Source: Lindgomyces ingoldianus (lineage: Eukaryota > Ascomycota > Dothideomycetes > Pleosporales > Lindgomycetaceae). From it: a stretch of 64,000 nt of DNA. This document shows positions 46,548-58,384 of the stretch, piece by piece (within the stretch, counting starts at the first letter, position 1; every line of letters begins with the position of its first letter). Made by a program: the position numbers and the translations under genes. The stretch covers positions 710,505 through 774,504 of the forward strand of contig NW_022985178.1 of assembly GCF_010093535.1 (NCBI RefSeq). Reading direction: 5' to 3'. The notes under the pieces were generated by a model, which was not told where the DNA came from, ran no database searches, and worked only from the letters and a program-made list of their open reading frames with translations.

Positions 46548-48222
46548 ATGCCTCACGCGTCCCTATCTCGCGAAGCTGTCGCTACCCACAACAAGTCCGA
46601 CGACCTGTGGTGCATAATCGACCACAAAGTCTACGACCTCTCCGACTTCGTGGACGCACACCCCGGCGGCTCGGTCGTCCTAGAACAAATCGCTGGCACA
46701 GACGCCACCGTCGCATTCTATAACCTCCACCGACAGGAAGTACTCCAGAAGTACACTTCCTTATGCATTGGCACTGTCGAAGGCGAGAAAGCGGAGGTCA
46801 TCGTCCCGAAGCCCGGGGATTTGAGTCCAGTCCCATATGCGGAACCCCTCTGGTTGAGACCGCAGTTCAAAAGCCCATATTTCAAAGAAAGCCATAGAGA
46901 GCTACGGCAGAAGGTGCGGGAGTTTGTAGATACATATGTAACCCCTGAAGCGCAGGAGAAGGAAAGGGATGGGTCGTATATTTCTCAAGAACTGATTAAC
47001 CGGATGGCGGAAAACGATCTTCTTGCGATGCGGCTAGGGCCGGGAGAGCATTTGCATGGGAAGAAATTGATGGGGTTTTTGCCGGGCGAGGAGTTTGATT
47101 ATTTGCATGATCTGGTGCAGGCGCAGGAATTTGTGAGGGCGAATGCGAGGGGTTTTCAAGATGGAAATATGGCGGGCATGATGATTAGTTTGACGGCAGT
47201 GATGCAGTGGATGGGAAATGACGAGTTGAAGGAGAAAGTCAAGGAAGAGGTGTTGCGGGGAAGGAAGAAGATGTGTTTGGCTATTACAGAGGCTTTTGCT
47301 GGTATGTTTCCTGTTCCTCCGCATCCCCTTAACTTGATTCTTGATGGTTGAGAAAATATGTGTACTGATAGTTAAACTTAGGAAGCGATGTAGCTGGCCT
47401 CCGTACCACTGCTACAAAAACTGCCGATGGAAAGCATTATATTGTCCGTGGCACCAAAAAATGGATCACGAACGGCATGTGGTGCGATTACTTTGTCACG
47501 GGTTGCCGCACACCAAAAGGCTTCTCCGTGCTCCTCATCCCGCGACAAGAAGGCGTCGAGACATCCCTCATTAAAACCTCATACTCAACAACTGCCGGAA
47601 CAGCCTTTGTTGAATTTAACGATGTGAAGGTGCCAGTGGAGAATCTCCTCGGGCAAGAGGACAAAGGCTTCATCGTCATTATGAGCAACTTCAACCACGA
47701 GCGATTTATGATGTGTTGTGCTGTGATACGACAGTCTAGAACTGTAGTTGAGGAGTGTTTGAAATGGAGCAATCAGCGGATTGTGTTTGGGAAGAAACTC
47801 GTTGAGCAACCTGTTATTCGCGCGAAGTAGGTTTCCTCTTGGATTTGCCGATGAGAGAGTGCCTACCTGACTTACTGTGGTGTAGACTCGCAAAAATGAT
47901 ATCTCACGTGGAAGCGAACCAAGCCTGGCTCGAACAAATCGCCTACCAAATGAGTCAAATGTCGTATGCCCAGCAATCCAAACACCTAGGCGGACCAATC
48001 GGTCTTCTGAAATCGTTCTGCACACGTTCGGCGCATGAGATTGCCGATGAGGCGGTCAATATTTTCGGTGGTCGAGGTATTACTCAAACTGGAATGGGAA
48101 GGGTGATCGAACAATTCCATCGCACGTATAAGTTTGATGCGATTTTGGGAGGTACTGAGGAGATTTTGGCAGATTTAGGGGTTAGACAGGCGATGAAGGA
48201 TTTCCCAAAGAGCATGCTGTAG
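46548..48222 (+). CDS. Cytochrome b5 / acyl-CoA dehydrogenase fusion
   Basis: Three exons (46548-47301, 47382-47826, 47886-48222) give about 511 residues. Residues 1-80 are a cytochrome b5 domain with both heme-ligand regions: DFVDAHPGGSVVLEQIAGTDAT and FYNLHRQEVL. An acyl-CoA dehydrogenase follows, with N-terminal helices (LRQKVREFVDTYVTPEAQEKE), the flavin/substrate loop MCLAITEAFAGSDVAGL (made by the first splice), KKWITNGMWCDYFVTG, and the C-terminal FGGRGITQTGMGRVIEQFHR. The GGTEEI motif near the C-terminus is present. This fusion occurs widely in filamentous fungi; the acyl substrate is unknown. An in-frame ATG at 46509 would add 13 residues ahead of the b5 domain. Confidence 0.9.
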
Positions 48223-49509
48223 ACATGATATGTCTTGGGAGAGTTATATGTAGGATAGCGCGGATAGAATTAAGACCTTTGTGCTACATTGGCCGGATAT
48301 GCGAAACCCTGTCTTGCTTGAGAGAACAGTGAGGAAGGGGGACATTGCAGCGAAGTACTGATTGATGACAACGCTTGCACAACACTGAAGCAATAAAGTC
48401 GTTAAATCGGTATGAGAAGCTTACCAAATCCGGATATGCCAATGTGTAAATAGTCCTCCGTCCTACCGTGGAAAGTTTCCAGCAGCCACTCCGGGATACA
48501 AACCATTCCAATACTCTCCCCCTATCCCCCCATCCCCCTATCCCCTTATCCCTTTATCCCCAGCTCCACCAGTAGCATTCCGAAAATTACAGGACCTTTC
48601 CGCGCCCAGGAAACACGCGGTACAAGCCGATGGCGTTGTCCTCTCCATCTAGGAACATCCATTCTTTCTCGGATGAGGCTTTATGCAGCAACACTTCAGC
48701 CTCACCCCGAATCCCACTCACCAATCACATGCATCACAAGTCTCGATTTGGCAGGAACCAGGCAAGGATCTCTCGCCCGCTACCTTGACTTATCCACGTG
48801 TGACCCGAAGCGGCCTGTCTTGCATTAGGCCGATCTAGATTGGAGATTCAGCACCGATACGTGTCACCTGCGCAGTCGCATTTGTTTCTGCAGGTAAGGC
48901 GAGGGCACATGCGACAGGAGAAGCTGCGACTTTGTGTCTGGAGATGTCTCTCTTCGTCAGAGTGTTGAGGAAGAGGTTGTGAAGAAGGGATGAGGATGGG
49001 AGGGTGAGGTGAGCATGTCAGCGTGCGCCATGTTCCTGGGTTGCCGCTGGTGGAAGGCGGTGGAAACTATACACACGGCTGGAGGTCGAGCGCGCCTTGT
49101 TTCTGGCAGGGTTTCTGCGCGGCGGTACAGACATTGCCGCTGCGAACGCTTTGTCGCCGGCGAGTCGTGCGCATGGTATGAAGCGGGTCCGGGCTCGGTC
49201 TGCCTCTCTTTAAAAGAAGCTTTCGTCCTCGCCGGGCTGCGTCACCATTCCATTCATCATTCACCTGCCATTCACTGCACCTGTCTGCCGACGCCCTGAG
49301 CAACCGTGGAACTGACAACAACTTTCACCTGACGAAAATTCTTATTCACACCCGCTACGGTATATAAGATTCTGCGCTCTCGCCTGGGACGAGGGCCGAT
49401 CTGTCTGCCTTATCTGCATTGCCGCGCATCTCCGTCGTCTCTGCAGCCTCACCAGCTCACATCCCAACAAACTACATCTACAATCACAACTCGCACACCA
49501 ACCCACAAC
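48223..49509. other. Long upstream region with CCCCT-rich tract
   Basis: No gene recognised. At about 48522-48560 there is a short tandem tract of CCCCTATCC-like units, giving several CCCCT words on this strand (CCCCT/AGGGG is the yeast stress response element). The final 150 bases are the UBL-AN1 promoter. Confidence 0.4.
49334..49368 (+). promoter_or_regulatory. Core promoter of UBL-AN1 gene: GAA-NN-TTC and TATA box
   Basis: TATATAAG at 49361-49368 lies about 145 bases before the ATG. Just upstream, GAAAATTC at 49334-49341 is one GAA-NN-TTC unit, half of a possible heat-shock element. The TATA call is fair; the heat-shock reading is speculative. Confidence 0.4.
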
Positions 49510-50112
49510 ATGCACCGCACCTCCAGCATCTCGAGCATGAGCTCCACCTCCAGCACCGACGCCGAGGAAACTATGCAAATATTCGTCAAAAATGTCTCCG
49601 GAAACAGTAAGTCCTCCCTTCCCTATCTCATTCCGATGCTCGGAACGCACCTCGCGCATCCACCCATCCATCTCAACACTAACACCCCACTCGTAGCAAT
49701 CCCCCTCACACTTCCCTCTAACACCACACTATCCACACTCCTCGCCCTCCTCACTCTCCGCACCAACATCCCATCTAGGGACCTCCGTCTCGTGCACGCC
49801 GGAAAACATCTCTCATCCTCTCATCTCACCCTCGCTGCCTACAACATCCCACACGACGCAACCCTACATCTTACCGTCCCCCTGCGCGGCGGAATGCCGC
49901 CGAAGAAAATCCGATGTAGCTTCAAGGACTGCAGGGACGCCGCGCAGCGCATCGTCGGGGATTGCGGGTTCTGTGACGGGCATTTTTGTGGGAAGCATAG
50001 GTTGCTGGAGGATCACAAATGTGAGGGTTTAGAAGATTGTAAGAAGGAGAGTCATGAGAGGAATGCGGATAAGCTTAATAGTGAGAGGACGGTGGCGATT
50101 AGAGGGGTGTAG
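49510..50112 (+). CDS. Ubiquitin-like domain fused to AN1 zinc finger
   Basis: Two exons (49510-49606 and 49697-50112) give about 170 residues. After a Ser-rich lead of 20 residues comes a ubiquitin-like domain starting MQIFVKNVSGNTIPL (made by the splice). It continues LRLVHAGKHL and AAYNIPHDATLHL and ends PLRGG. Immediately after is MPPKKIRCSFKDC and an AN1 zinc finger with its Cys/His ligands complete (CxxxxC, CGFCDGHFCGKH, HKC). K6 and K48 equivalents of ubiquitin are kept, but most other lysines are lost. AN1 proteins act in stress-linked protein turnover around the proteasome and Cdc48. The LRGG-M junction is the kind deubiquitinases cut in ubiquitin fusions. An alternative start is the Met of MQIF. 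Confidence 0.88.
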   Translation: MHRTSSISSMSSTSSTDAEETMQIFVKNVSGNSKSSLPYLIPMLGTHLAHPPIHLNTNTPLVAIPLTLPSNTTLSTLLALLTLRTNIPSRDLRLVHAGKHLSSSHLTLAAYNIPHDATLHLTVPLRGGMPPKKIRCSFKDCRDAAQRIVGDCGFCDGHFCGKHRLLEDHKCEGLEDCKKESHERNADKLNSERTVAIRGV

Positions 50113-53100
50113 AAAGGCCGGCCCTGGGCATCTCTACAGTTTACGCTTAGTGCAGTGTTGAGAAGGATAGGAAACAAGTCACTGGGTCCTTATTTACTCA
50201 GACGGAGGGCCTGTTCTACTTTGCCTTTGCCTGCTCTGCTAGCGATCGTCAGCATGGCGGGTTTCTTTGCGTTTCCATGCGTCCAGCGATTTTCCGGTCG
50301 GCGGCGTTTTTCCCTTTCGTCTCGTCGCCTGAGATTCTGCGGTTTTAGATCAGATCCCTGTAACGCTTTCCCATTTCTCTGTCTGTCGGTCTGTCGGTGT
50401 GTCGGGGTCCATCCAGCGCTGTGTATGGTAACAGAGGTCATGGGTTAAGCGAGGCGTCGATTGAGTAGTCTGACGACCGGCTTTTTTGGTAGCTAATCCT
50501 ATGACATGCATGCATAACTTCACAAAAACAGTTTCTGCCCTTTTTAGATTTGCTGTGGTGAGTAAGGGACGATGTAGGGAGGGCTACGTTGCTTTTGCTC
50601 TTGCTAGGCAGAGGTAAGGCAGGACTCTCCTTCACTTCACACGAAGCACCCCTTCGGAGGACTCACCCATATCCTGCTTCCTTCCAGGCTTGGTTTACAC
50701 TTAGGACCCTAAACTTGTTGTTACTCCTAACCTACTTTCACTGCCTACCTGCTGTATGGGCATGCCTCTAAAGCTGCCTCCTAAGACCATCTCACTTTCA
50801 GAGTTAGCTGACCATCCATGGCGCCAGATTATCCATAACCATCTCTCATATTCATGGATATGTGCGTTCTGTAGATCGGATATTACACAGCTACAAGTCA
50901 AGAACAGACTTTACGGTCGGGGGAAAGGCGTGGTGGGTGTACAAGGTCAATGATATCAGGACCTCTTAGTTTTCAGTGAGGAACCAAGAGAAAAGCTCTT
51001 CAAACGCCCAAGAGTCGAACTTCATAGGTAGTATTACCCCACAAAATAGGTGGATGAGTCCTGTTCTGTATCTACAGCGTCTTCCAGGTAGGGAACAAAG
51101 CGAAGAGCACTCCCTGACCGACTCAGTGGCAGAGTGACCGTCTTCAGTGGCTTCATTCTTGGCAAGCTTAGATACTTACTGTATACCCTAAGACAACGTC
51201 AAGAGACCGACGCTGCCTTGGGAAGATTTCGGGTGTGATGTGACTGCACAAGATCGCGAGCGCCGGATTCGGACGGCGCTTGCTGAGACTGGTCATTTCC
51301 TCGGCCGAATGCTGGGCAAGCCTCAACACCAAAGCCGGATGCAGCGATCGTCCCACCCTGTATCCTCCTCTTCCACATTCTCCCGCTCTCCAGGTCAGGC
51401 TACGTTCCACGCTGCATCCCACGCTTCTGCTGTGCTCAAACGACGTCAGTTTTCTTTGAGTCTGCCTACTTCTACTTGCGTATTATCATCGCTGTTAGTT
51501 AGCCGTCAATGTCGTCAGCGCTGCAACCTTAACCTCACTATGAACGCTCGGACTTCTTTCTTGCCTCTCCCCGAAATGCAGCTCCTTACCTGGGGCTAAT
51601 TCACGGCGACACATACGGGATACAAAAACCGCTCGCGAACCCCCTGGATCTGCCTGCCTGCTTTACCTGTGTCGAACAACTAGGAACACATGGTGACATG
51701 GAAGATATTGACCAAAGATCACGCCAAGACGCAGATCTCTCGTCCTAGATTCGCACCCTTTAGCAGTAGCACAACGTAAACCACATATAAGTTGTTGGGG
51801 GCCGTGCTAAGAGATAATTGCCGTGGGTGCATACATCTCATCTCTTCAGCAGTTCTAGTAAGGGTGGTTTGGTTGTTGTGGAGATGCGATCAATTGTTTC
51901 AACAGTGCGCTGGCTTGGCGGAGTGGGTACATTTGGGACACTCAACCTAATGATTACAGGTGCACAGAACCCTGAGAAGGTTCCACTTCCTTTAGTGCAT
52001 GTCTTCTTGGATCTTTGTTGCTTCTCTAACCTCTTTCAAACTGAGCCAATGGGTTCTATCCGTCTTGGAAGAGTACTGCCTGTGTGTTCTACTGAGAATT
52101 GCACCATTCATTCTCCTCTTGGTTCAGCCCTCCTTCAATTGTTTGCGAATAGTGCCCAGAGGTCTCACCGACACCGCCATCAGTCTCAACGGTTGTACGG
52201 TCCGCAGTCTGGATGCGTTCCTCAGCGGAACCGAGGAGCATAAGCTGAAATATGAATGCATGGATGGGCAGGCTAAGGCGGGAATGCACTGGAGGGCTTG
52301 GCAGGTGGAACCCTTCTGATAGGGAACCAGTCCATCGTCCAATCAGTCTTGATATTCTCCTGACTCCCGCCGGTACACGCCAAGAGGTTCCGGGTGGACG
52401 CCCCGCTCCGCTATTCTACCCTTATAACGCCTTGCGCTTGCATCAATAGAGAGCTTTCATGCTTCTTCAACAAGCAGATTACACCGGTGAAACAGTCTGA
52501 GCTGACAAGCTGTGTTGAGGGTCTTATCTATTACCCCGATTGTCTACATGGGGTTTCCGCCGTGGAGTTCGGTCCCCACGATGCTCTCGCCCGCTGCCAC
52601 CCACGGTACACCTGCGAAGGCTGTGTTTGCTAGACGGTGGGTCTGCTTGGGGAGCCTGTGACATCATCGACAACAAAACAAATGCCAGCTCACGGGTCAC
52701 TCGTTATCACTGTGGGTAAAGAGACGAGAGAGATCGGGATACCGTGGGACACTGAGGCAATCCCGACGCTGTGCTCTGCATTTCAATTCACCATCAGTCC
52801 GAAATCGGTATGTCCCATACTATCTTACCTTGGGCCGTATGTGTCTTGGCCGTTGTTGGCGGATATCCAAGCGTAGCGATAAACACTGCTCTGAGATTGG
52901 CGGAGTCGAGGTCCGCATCGGCGTAGAGCTTTCTCGTCTTGGATGTTCTTGGATTTGTTTCCTTGCTTTGCTTGTGTGTCCGTTGAATCTATTCATCATT
53001 ACATGCCAGGTTTGACTACCACGTCACCATGGAGGTGAGCCAGCCACCACAGGGGCCGACAGTAACGTGCGTGCATGGGCTCTAGGTTGACCCATAATGG

Positions 53101-53328
53101 GTTTTTTGTCAATGAAGTATCTCTCAATCGTATCCTTCCCCCAGACATAAGTCATCATTTGAGAAGGGATATCTGTTTTAGGAATCTCTCGGCCTTCATT
53201 CTTCTACGCTACCTTTTACTGAGGGACGCTACCGGATACTGCATCATTCTGGTACATTACTCATCGCCTCCTTTGAAAGAAGTCCCTTCGCTTCGCTCAG
53301 ACACCCTCCCCTCTACAAGATTATCGCC
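50113..53328. other. 3.2-kb region with no recognised gene
   Basis: Short ORFs on both strands (largest near 51240-51599 and 51818-52243) lack domain character, codon regularity or plausible splice partners. The first few hundred bases are the UBL-AN1 3' flank and the last few hundred the MFS promoter. Non-coding transcripts cannot be excluded. Confidence 0.4.
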
Positions 53329-55137
53329 ATGGACCCGCGATCGATAGACGAAAAGGATAGCCAGAAGGCCGTTTGTGTCGATTTGCCACTTTCAAACAGC
53401 ACCACAGAAACAGCGTCAATGGAGAATGAATCCATTACTTCTTCCCTCGAATCCCCTGGCGACGAACCGAATTGGCCACGATCATGGAGAGCATACGCTT
53501 GCTGGCTTGCTTGTTTCTTCCTCATGTCTAATTCATGGGGACTCGTCAACGCATACGGAACATTCGCCTCCTACTATGTTGGCCATTCATTACGAGCAAA
53601 CGACCAACTTGAACTCAACCTCATTGGTTCAACTGAATCATTCATGGTGCTGTTTCTTTCGGCACCAGTGGGGAGATTGCTGGATGCGGGCCATTTCAGA
53701 GTTATTATTGGGGCGGGTGCATTCCTTGTGTCTTTGGGCATGTTTATGCTCTCTATTGCTCACCCAACGACCGAGGATGCGCCAGCCAATTACGGCTACA
53801 TTTGGGTTACCCAAGGATTTGTTGTTGGGCTAGGGATGGCTTGTTACTTTGTTTCCAGCTCTCAAGGTACGTATATCTTCTTCAATTAAGGGCTCTTCAC
53901 TGACAAACGGCAGTCGCAGCAACATGGTTCCCCAACCGTAAGGGCCTTGCCATCGGATTAGTAGCATGCGGTGCCAGCGTAGCTGGGGTCGTGTATCCGA
54001 CTATGACACGGTATCTTATTGATGCACTAGGTTTTAACAGTGCAGTTCGTTGTATTGCAGGCCTCGTCACCTTAACTTCTATCTTCTCGCTCATCTTCTC
54101 GATTCCTAATCCGACTCACACCCATCCACGGCCGCAGTCATACCGCAAGCTCCGGACATGGATTGACACGGACGCATTTACCAACAAGGCCTTTTGTTGG
54201 TTCATGACTGCTGTTTCATTCCTTTTCTTCGGCTTTTATCCTATATTCTTCAACCTGGAGGAAGTCAGTCTATGGCCCCCCTCTACCTCCCTCCTAATTA
54301 CCACATACTAACACCTACCAGTGGGCCGCAGTATCTGGCTACGGTACCCGCGACGGCATCCCCACCCCCGTAAAAGTCATCGACAGCAGCAACAAACCGC
54401 TCCAAACTTTCTGGCTCCTAACCATCATGAACGGAGCCTCTACAATCGGCCGTCTCACCATGGCCGCCTTCTCTGACAAAACTGGCCCTTTGAACATGCA
54501 CATCGGCGCACAACTCCTATCTTCCATCCTCGTCCTCGCCCTTTGGACACTTGCTGATTCCACCGGCGTCGCTATCGTGTTCTGCGTCCTGTTTGGTATC
54601 ACGAGTGGCGCTGTCATAGGCCTTCCCCCCGCCAGCGTCGCCAATATTCTGTCGTGTACGTATAGGTCGCCGAGTGAGAATGTTGTTGGGCATTCGAAAC
54701 TTGGGCAGTGGACGGGTATGATGTATTCTGCTGCGGCGATACCATCGCTTGTTGGACCTGTTGTTGTGGGACATTTAGTTACCGAATATTCGACGTATAT
54801 TACAGTGCAGTGCTGGTCCGGTGCGTGTTTATTTATCTCCGCGCTGTGTATGCTTACCGCAAGGTGGTATTTGCCGTGTACAGATGGGGAGCTTGTGGGT
54901 GTTAAGCTTGCGAGGTGGGTGGGGAGGCATGGCGGACAGGGTGGAGAGAAGGATAAGGATAACACGAAGGGGAAGGGGGGAGAAGAGAGGAATGAATCAG
55001 ATACGGATGCGGAGTTTGGTGGTGGCGCTATGAAGAGGGTCTCATGTGAGTTTGTCTCGAGAAATGGCTCGGGGGTGGGAGAGGCGGTTGAGGCGGTTCC
55101 GCCGGCGGTGCGCATGGGGGATGATGGGAACATTTAG
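53329..55137 (+). CDS. MFS transporter, monocarboxylate-permease-like
   Basis: Three exons (53329-53866, 53914-54263, 54322-55137) give about 567 residues. The acidic cytosolic N-terminus ends in PNWPRSWRAYACWLACFFLM. The sequence motifs follow the fungal monocarboxylate-transporter-like family: NSWGLVNAYGTFASYY, IGSTESFMVLFLSAPVGRLLD, GLGMACYFVSSSQVAATWFPNRKGLA (partly across the first splice), and ASVAGVVYPTMTRYLI. The second half resumes at WLLTIMNGASTIGRLTMAAFSDK and ends in a Gly/Lys-rich tail. About 12 membrane segments are expected. The substrate is not predictable; many relatives move carboxylates, and others belong to metabolite clusters, but no cluster is seen here. Confidence 0.9.
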
Positions 55138-56640
55138 GAAGATTGACTTAGGATTAATTGCGAGGGTAGGAGGGTGGGACGGTTTGAGGGCGTGCTTTTA
55201 GAATGATAGGTGTAATATGGGTGTAGACGAACACGGTATGGTGTTTTGATGAGGCTTGATTTTCTCGCTATATTAGATCACCTCTCGGATTTGGATGTTC
55301 TCTTTCATTTCTTTGACGAAATCTTCGCAAAGTCCCGCTTTCTTCACTAAGTAGGGCTTAAACATGACGATTAAAGACATTTAGGGTAAGCACTCAACAT
55401 TGATTTTCGACCATATTCAACTAGCGTAGACGCTGTCGCTCCTCTAATACTAGGTTGAGTGCCTTTCCTGATGTAACGACAGAGTTGGAATATAAGAAAG
55501 TATATAGTACGCCCTGGGCACGAGATGCACGAAAATATAGTTATTTGTCCAAGAAGGAAAGTCGAGTTCATGCGCGAGTTTGCGATTCCAAGCGAACTTT
55601 GGGTACCAATACATTTGCAGAGTCTGAAATCTGACAGGCGGCATTTGAATTGCATTACAATGGAGCGAGTCTTAATACACCACATATCGCATGACGTCTC
55701 CGAATCTCTACCCTGCAGATCTAATATCGTGGCAAGGTACCGACAGGTCCGGGAGTTTTAAGGGCCTCAATTATCTACGGCGTAAATATTCACTGAGCAT
55801 ATGATACCGTGTGCACGACCTTGAATCAAGCATATCCGCAGCTTAATAATCTCCAGCCAGCCGCCTTGGAAACGAAAGTGTAGGGGGAAGGGAATTCGAT
55901 CGTCGGCTGGCCTAGGTATCTTACATCATGGATACCTCGTGCGTTCCTTGTTCCATCTCGTCCCATCTCGTTGCGTCTTGGGACTCAAGTCTTGGCTATG
56001 GCGGAGTACATTGCAGCGCAGGGTTTACGTTGAATGAAGATGCAGATGCAGATGGAGAGGAATTGTGAAAGGGTAGTCTGCATTTCTCTTGGGAAGGTAG
56101 AAGATTATGGAAGGTACTTACTGTACAGAAGTTCTGGTACTCTCCAAACGAGAGAAGAGGAAGGCTTGATTTCAAGTTAAATAAAAGACCACTAAGGTCT
56201 CTAGGGTTGGTTTAGTCCGCCATAGTGAGTTTAGTGGAGAGCGCCGATCATCATCACGATGTAAATACAAGTTCTAACAGCCTGTGACTCGTGCAAGGAT
56301 GCCGGTGGAACGATACCTCTTTGTTCGCATTTTCTCACGCTCTGTGATATTGGTAGTGTTGGATGTTGTGATTAACAACTGCCAGTCGCAATTTGGCTTT
56401 GCAAATACAGGGCCTGCTCTGAGCAGACTGATAGCGTCTGATGGGCCATGGTATGTGCGCCGAACCAACGTGAAGCTTCTAGAAACAATACATCTGTTTA
56501 TATAAGGCTTTCTATACAATCACAGGTGTTCTCCCCAACACAGTCAGCCACTACGATGCTTAAAAAACCTTACTGTTAACTCACCTACAAGGAACGCATT
56601 CAAATCTAGATCCTTAGTGAGCTTAGATAGACACAAAAAG
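55138..56640. other. Gene-free region at edge of decayed block
   Basis: No gene recognised; small ORFs only. This marks the change from ordered genes to the pseudogene-rich right end. Confidence 0.4.
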
Positions 56641-57261
56641 CTATCGCGCGGTACACTAGCGTACCATAGAGCACAATATCTATATGCCTTTGATCTCCAG
56701 CAACGCCTACGAAACCTTCGGGTAGGATGCTTTGCTAGATACCCCTATTTGACACCTTCTCTACCATGTAATATAGTAACCCTCCAATAGTTCCTAAAGC
56801 GGTTAAGCAAAACCGCTTCAGATAATCTTAATGTGACGAAAGGCCTCAAAGCCAAAATCAAAGCCGCCATTGCCCTCCTTACAGGGCGAATATAAGGCCT
56901 CCAAATAGGGATCCAAGCCATTCTCGATGCAAGCTCAGAGAGAAAAGAGCTCGGCAAGGCCGATGCTCGCAGCTAGCTCACAGAGACCTAGCAATCAGAG
57001 GTTCTGGATGCCATTAAGCGGCAAACCGTTGCGCTCAGTCACTGCTATCAGGCTTGCATGGCGGCAATCAAAGACACAACGAAGGGAACAGGACATGACT
57101 ACAAGTACGTGAAGGTTCCCAAGCAAGCGAGGCTACTAATAGGCGACTTAGGTAGTATAAAGGGAGGTACGTTGCATACCTACAGTAATATTGAGGTCAA
57201 TAGAGGATAGATAGTGGTTGGGAATACAGCCCGCGAATTTGCGAAGGATTTCTTTAAATGA
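56641..57261 (+). pseudogene. Relic of small STAND-associated protein with two HET-s-like repeats
   Basis: One frame runs from about 56641 to the stop at 57259-57261 without frameshift but with five internal stops (four TAG, one TAA), as expected from C-to-T changes in Gln codons. The translated relic has a helical part with a Cys pair (ALSHCYQACMAAIKDTTKG). It then has two motifs of the HET-s pseudo-repeat type: YKYVKVPKQARLLIGDLG and, after GSIKGGTLH, TYSNIEV followed by a stop and IVVGNTA. It ends AREFAKDFFK. The motif pattern (aliphatic residue, then 10-11 residues to Gly-Asp/Asn) resembles amyloid signalling motifs. It lies tail-to-tail with the intact HeLo gene. I do not recognise the helical domain with certainty; an N-terminal domain of a larger STAND protein is also possible. 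Confidence 0.5.
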
Positions 57262-57409
57262 GCCAAGACTTCATGTCGGTGAGCGGATTGTTGGTTCAAT
57301 AGCAACTGAGCTCTTATTCTTTGTAGTAGGAACCGACTACAACAGAGTACCTGCACGCTAAACGTACATGTCACATATAATCCACGCTCACGGCGACTGG
57401 ATGCTGGAT

Positions 57410-58207
57410 TTACTTGTCTGCCTCCTGCCTGCCATCGTACATCGTCTTCCCCTTGAAATTCCCGATCGTGTGCCCAAAATGGGCGAAGGCATGGCCGCCA
57501 GCTTTGATACCGGTGAACGTAGCACCCGCCGAAGACTCCCCCGGCGCAAGGTTATGGCCAAAATGGCCGACAAAATTGTCCTGAACTTCAATGTCGGAAA
57601 ACAAGTCACCGCCCCAACGGAGTAATTCGCCGAATTTCGGGTCTACGGCCATGGCACTCCCCTTAAGGAGGTTGATATCCTGCTCACAAGCTCGGTGGTG
57701 CTTCTTGAACGCCTCTGAATCTGCGGACCGCAACTGATGGAGCTTTTTTTGAAGCCCAGCAACCTCCAGCTGGTCAACTAGGCCTTTGACAGCCATCAAG
57801 GTCGGCCTAGAGATTGCTCTCTTGGGTCGGCCCTCGGTAGATGATGTCTGATGAGATGGCCCTCGATGTGCCCCAGCAGCATCCTGCAATGTTTGAATAA
57901 GCCAGTGGTCTTCGGCGTTCGTCAACCCAGCCGAAAGCGGCATTTCTGCTCCCAGTCCAAGGGTATTCTGGATGAAGCTCAAGAATGAGTCAAATAGGCT
58001 CGCATCTGCACCCTCAGGCGTTTCCGAAGCCCCGGCTAGCTGGACGATAGCGTCCCGCCAGCGGCAAAGGCGCAATTTCAAGATCTCGAGCTGAAGCGTT
58101 TCCTCGATATTCTCGCTGGGTTTGATGTTTTCAAAAGAATCAATAATATCATGAAACTTATCTGTCAAGTCAAGAGAGCCGACTTTCAGCCGAAAGATTG
58201 CTGCCAT
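57410..58207 (-). CDS. HET-S-like HeLo-domain protein with C-terminal amyloid motifs
   Basis: Single exon, about 265 residues from the ATG at 58207 (HET-s has 289); the frame upstream opens only with TTG. Residues about 10-60 match the start of HeLo domains: SLDLTDKFHDIIDSFENIK, then LQLEILKLRLCRWRDAI. The rest of the N-terminal 195 residues is helical. The C-terminus holds two imperfect repeats: FSDIEVQDNFVGHFGHN (from about residue 203) and FTGIKAGGHAFAHFGHT (from about 231). In each, an aliphatic residue is followed 11 positions later by Gly, as in the two pseudo-repeats of the HET-s prion domain. HeLo domains attack membranes once the amyloid tail folds. Its divergent neighbour, 177 bases away, carries a third such repeat. 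Family assignment is by eye. Confidence 0.72.
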   Translation of the reverse strand: MAAIFRLKVGSLDLTDKFHDIIDSFENIKPSENIEETLQLEILKLRLCRWRDAIVQLAGASETPEGADASLFDSFLSFIQNTLGLGAEMPLSAGLTNAEDHWLIQTLQDAAGAHRGPSHQTSSTEGRPKRAISRPTLMAVKGLVDQLEVAGLQKKLHQLRSADSEAFKKHHRACEQDINLLKGSAMAVDPKFGELLRWGGDLFSDIEVQDNFVGHFGHNLAPGESSAGATFTGIKAGGHAFAHFGHTIGNFKGKTMYDGRQEADK

Positions 58208-58384
58208 CTTCTGCACTAGGTCGGGCAAGGGGGGATCGACGATTGTAGCGCTGTTACACTTAGCTTTCGAGGTTTGGGATATTACAAGACTGCCTTACTT
58301 GACTGAACTGTCAAAGTGGGGTCATCGGTCTTGGCATTACGGCTAAGCTAAGCTGGGTTACGATAGGCCCAGATCACTATCCCC
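58208..58384. promoter_or_regulatory. Shared divergent promoter of HeLo / receptor pair
   Basis: Only 177 bases separate the two outward-facing ATGs, so the genes must share promoter sequence. Co-expression would fit an effector-receptor pair. No specific binding site was identified. Confidence 0.5.

Noticed and set aside
48522..48560. CCCCTATCC-like tandem tract as a telomere-like repeat
   Set aside because: Units are irregular and do not match the TTAGGG repeat of filamentous ascomycetes; treated as low-complexity promoter sequence.
51240..52319. Series of plus-strand ORFs in the empty 3.2-kb region
   Set aside because: No domain-like sequence, no shared frame through plausible introns, and composition unlike the neighbouring genes.
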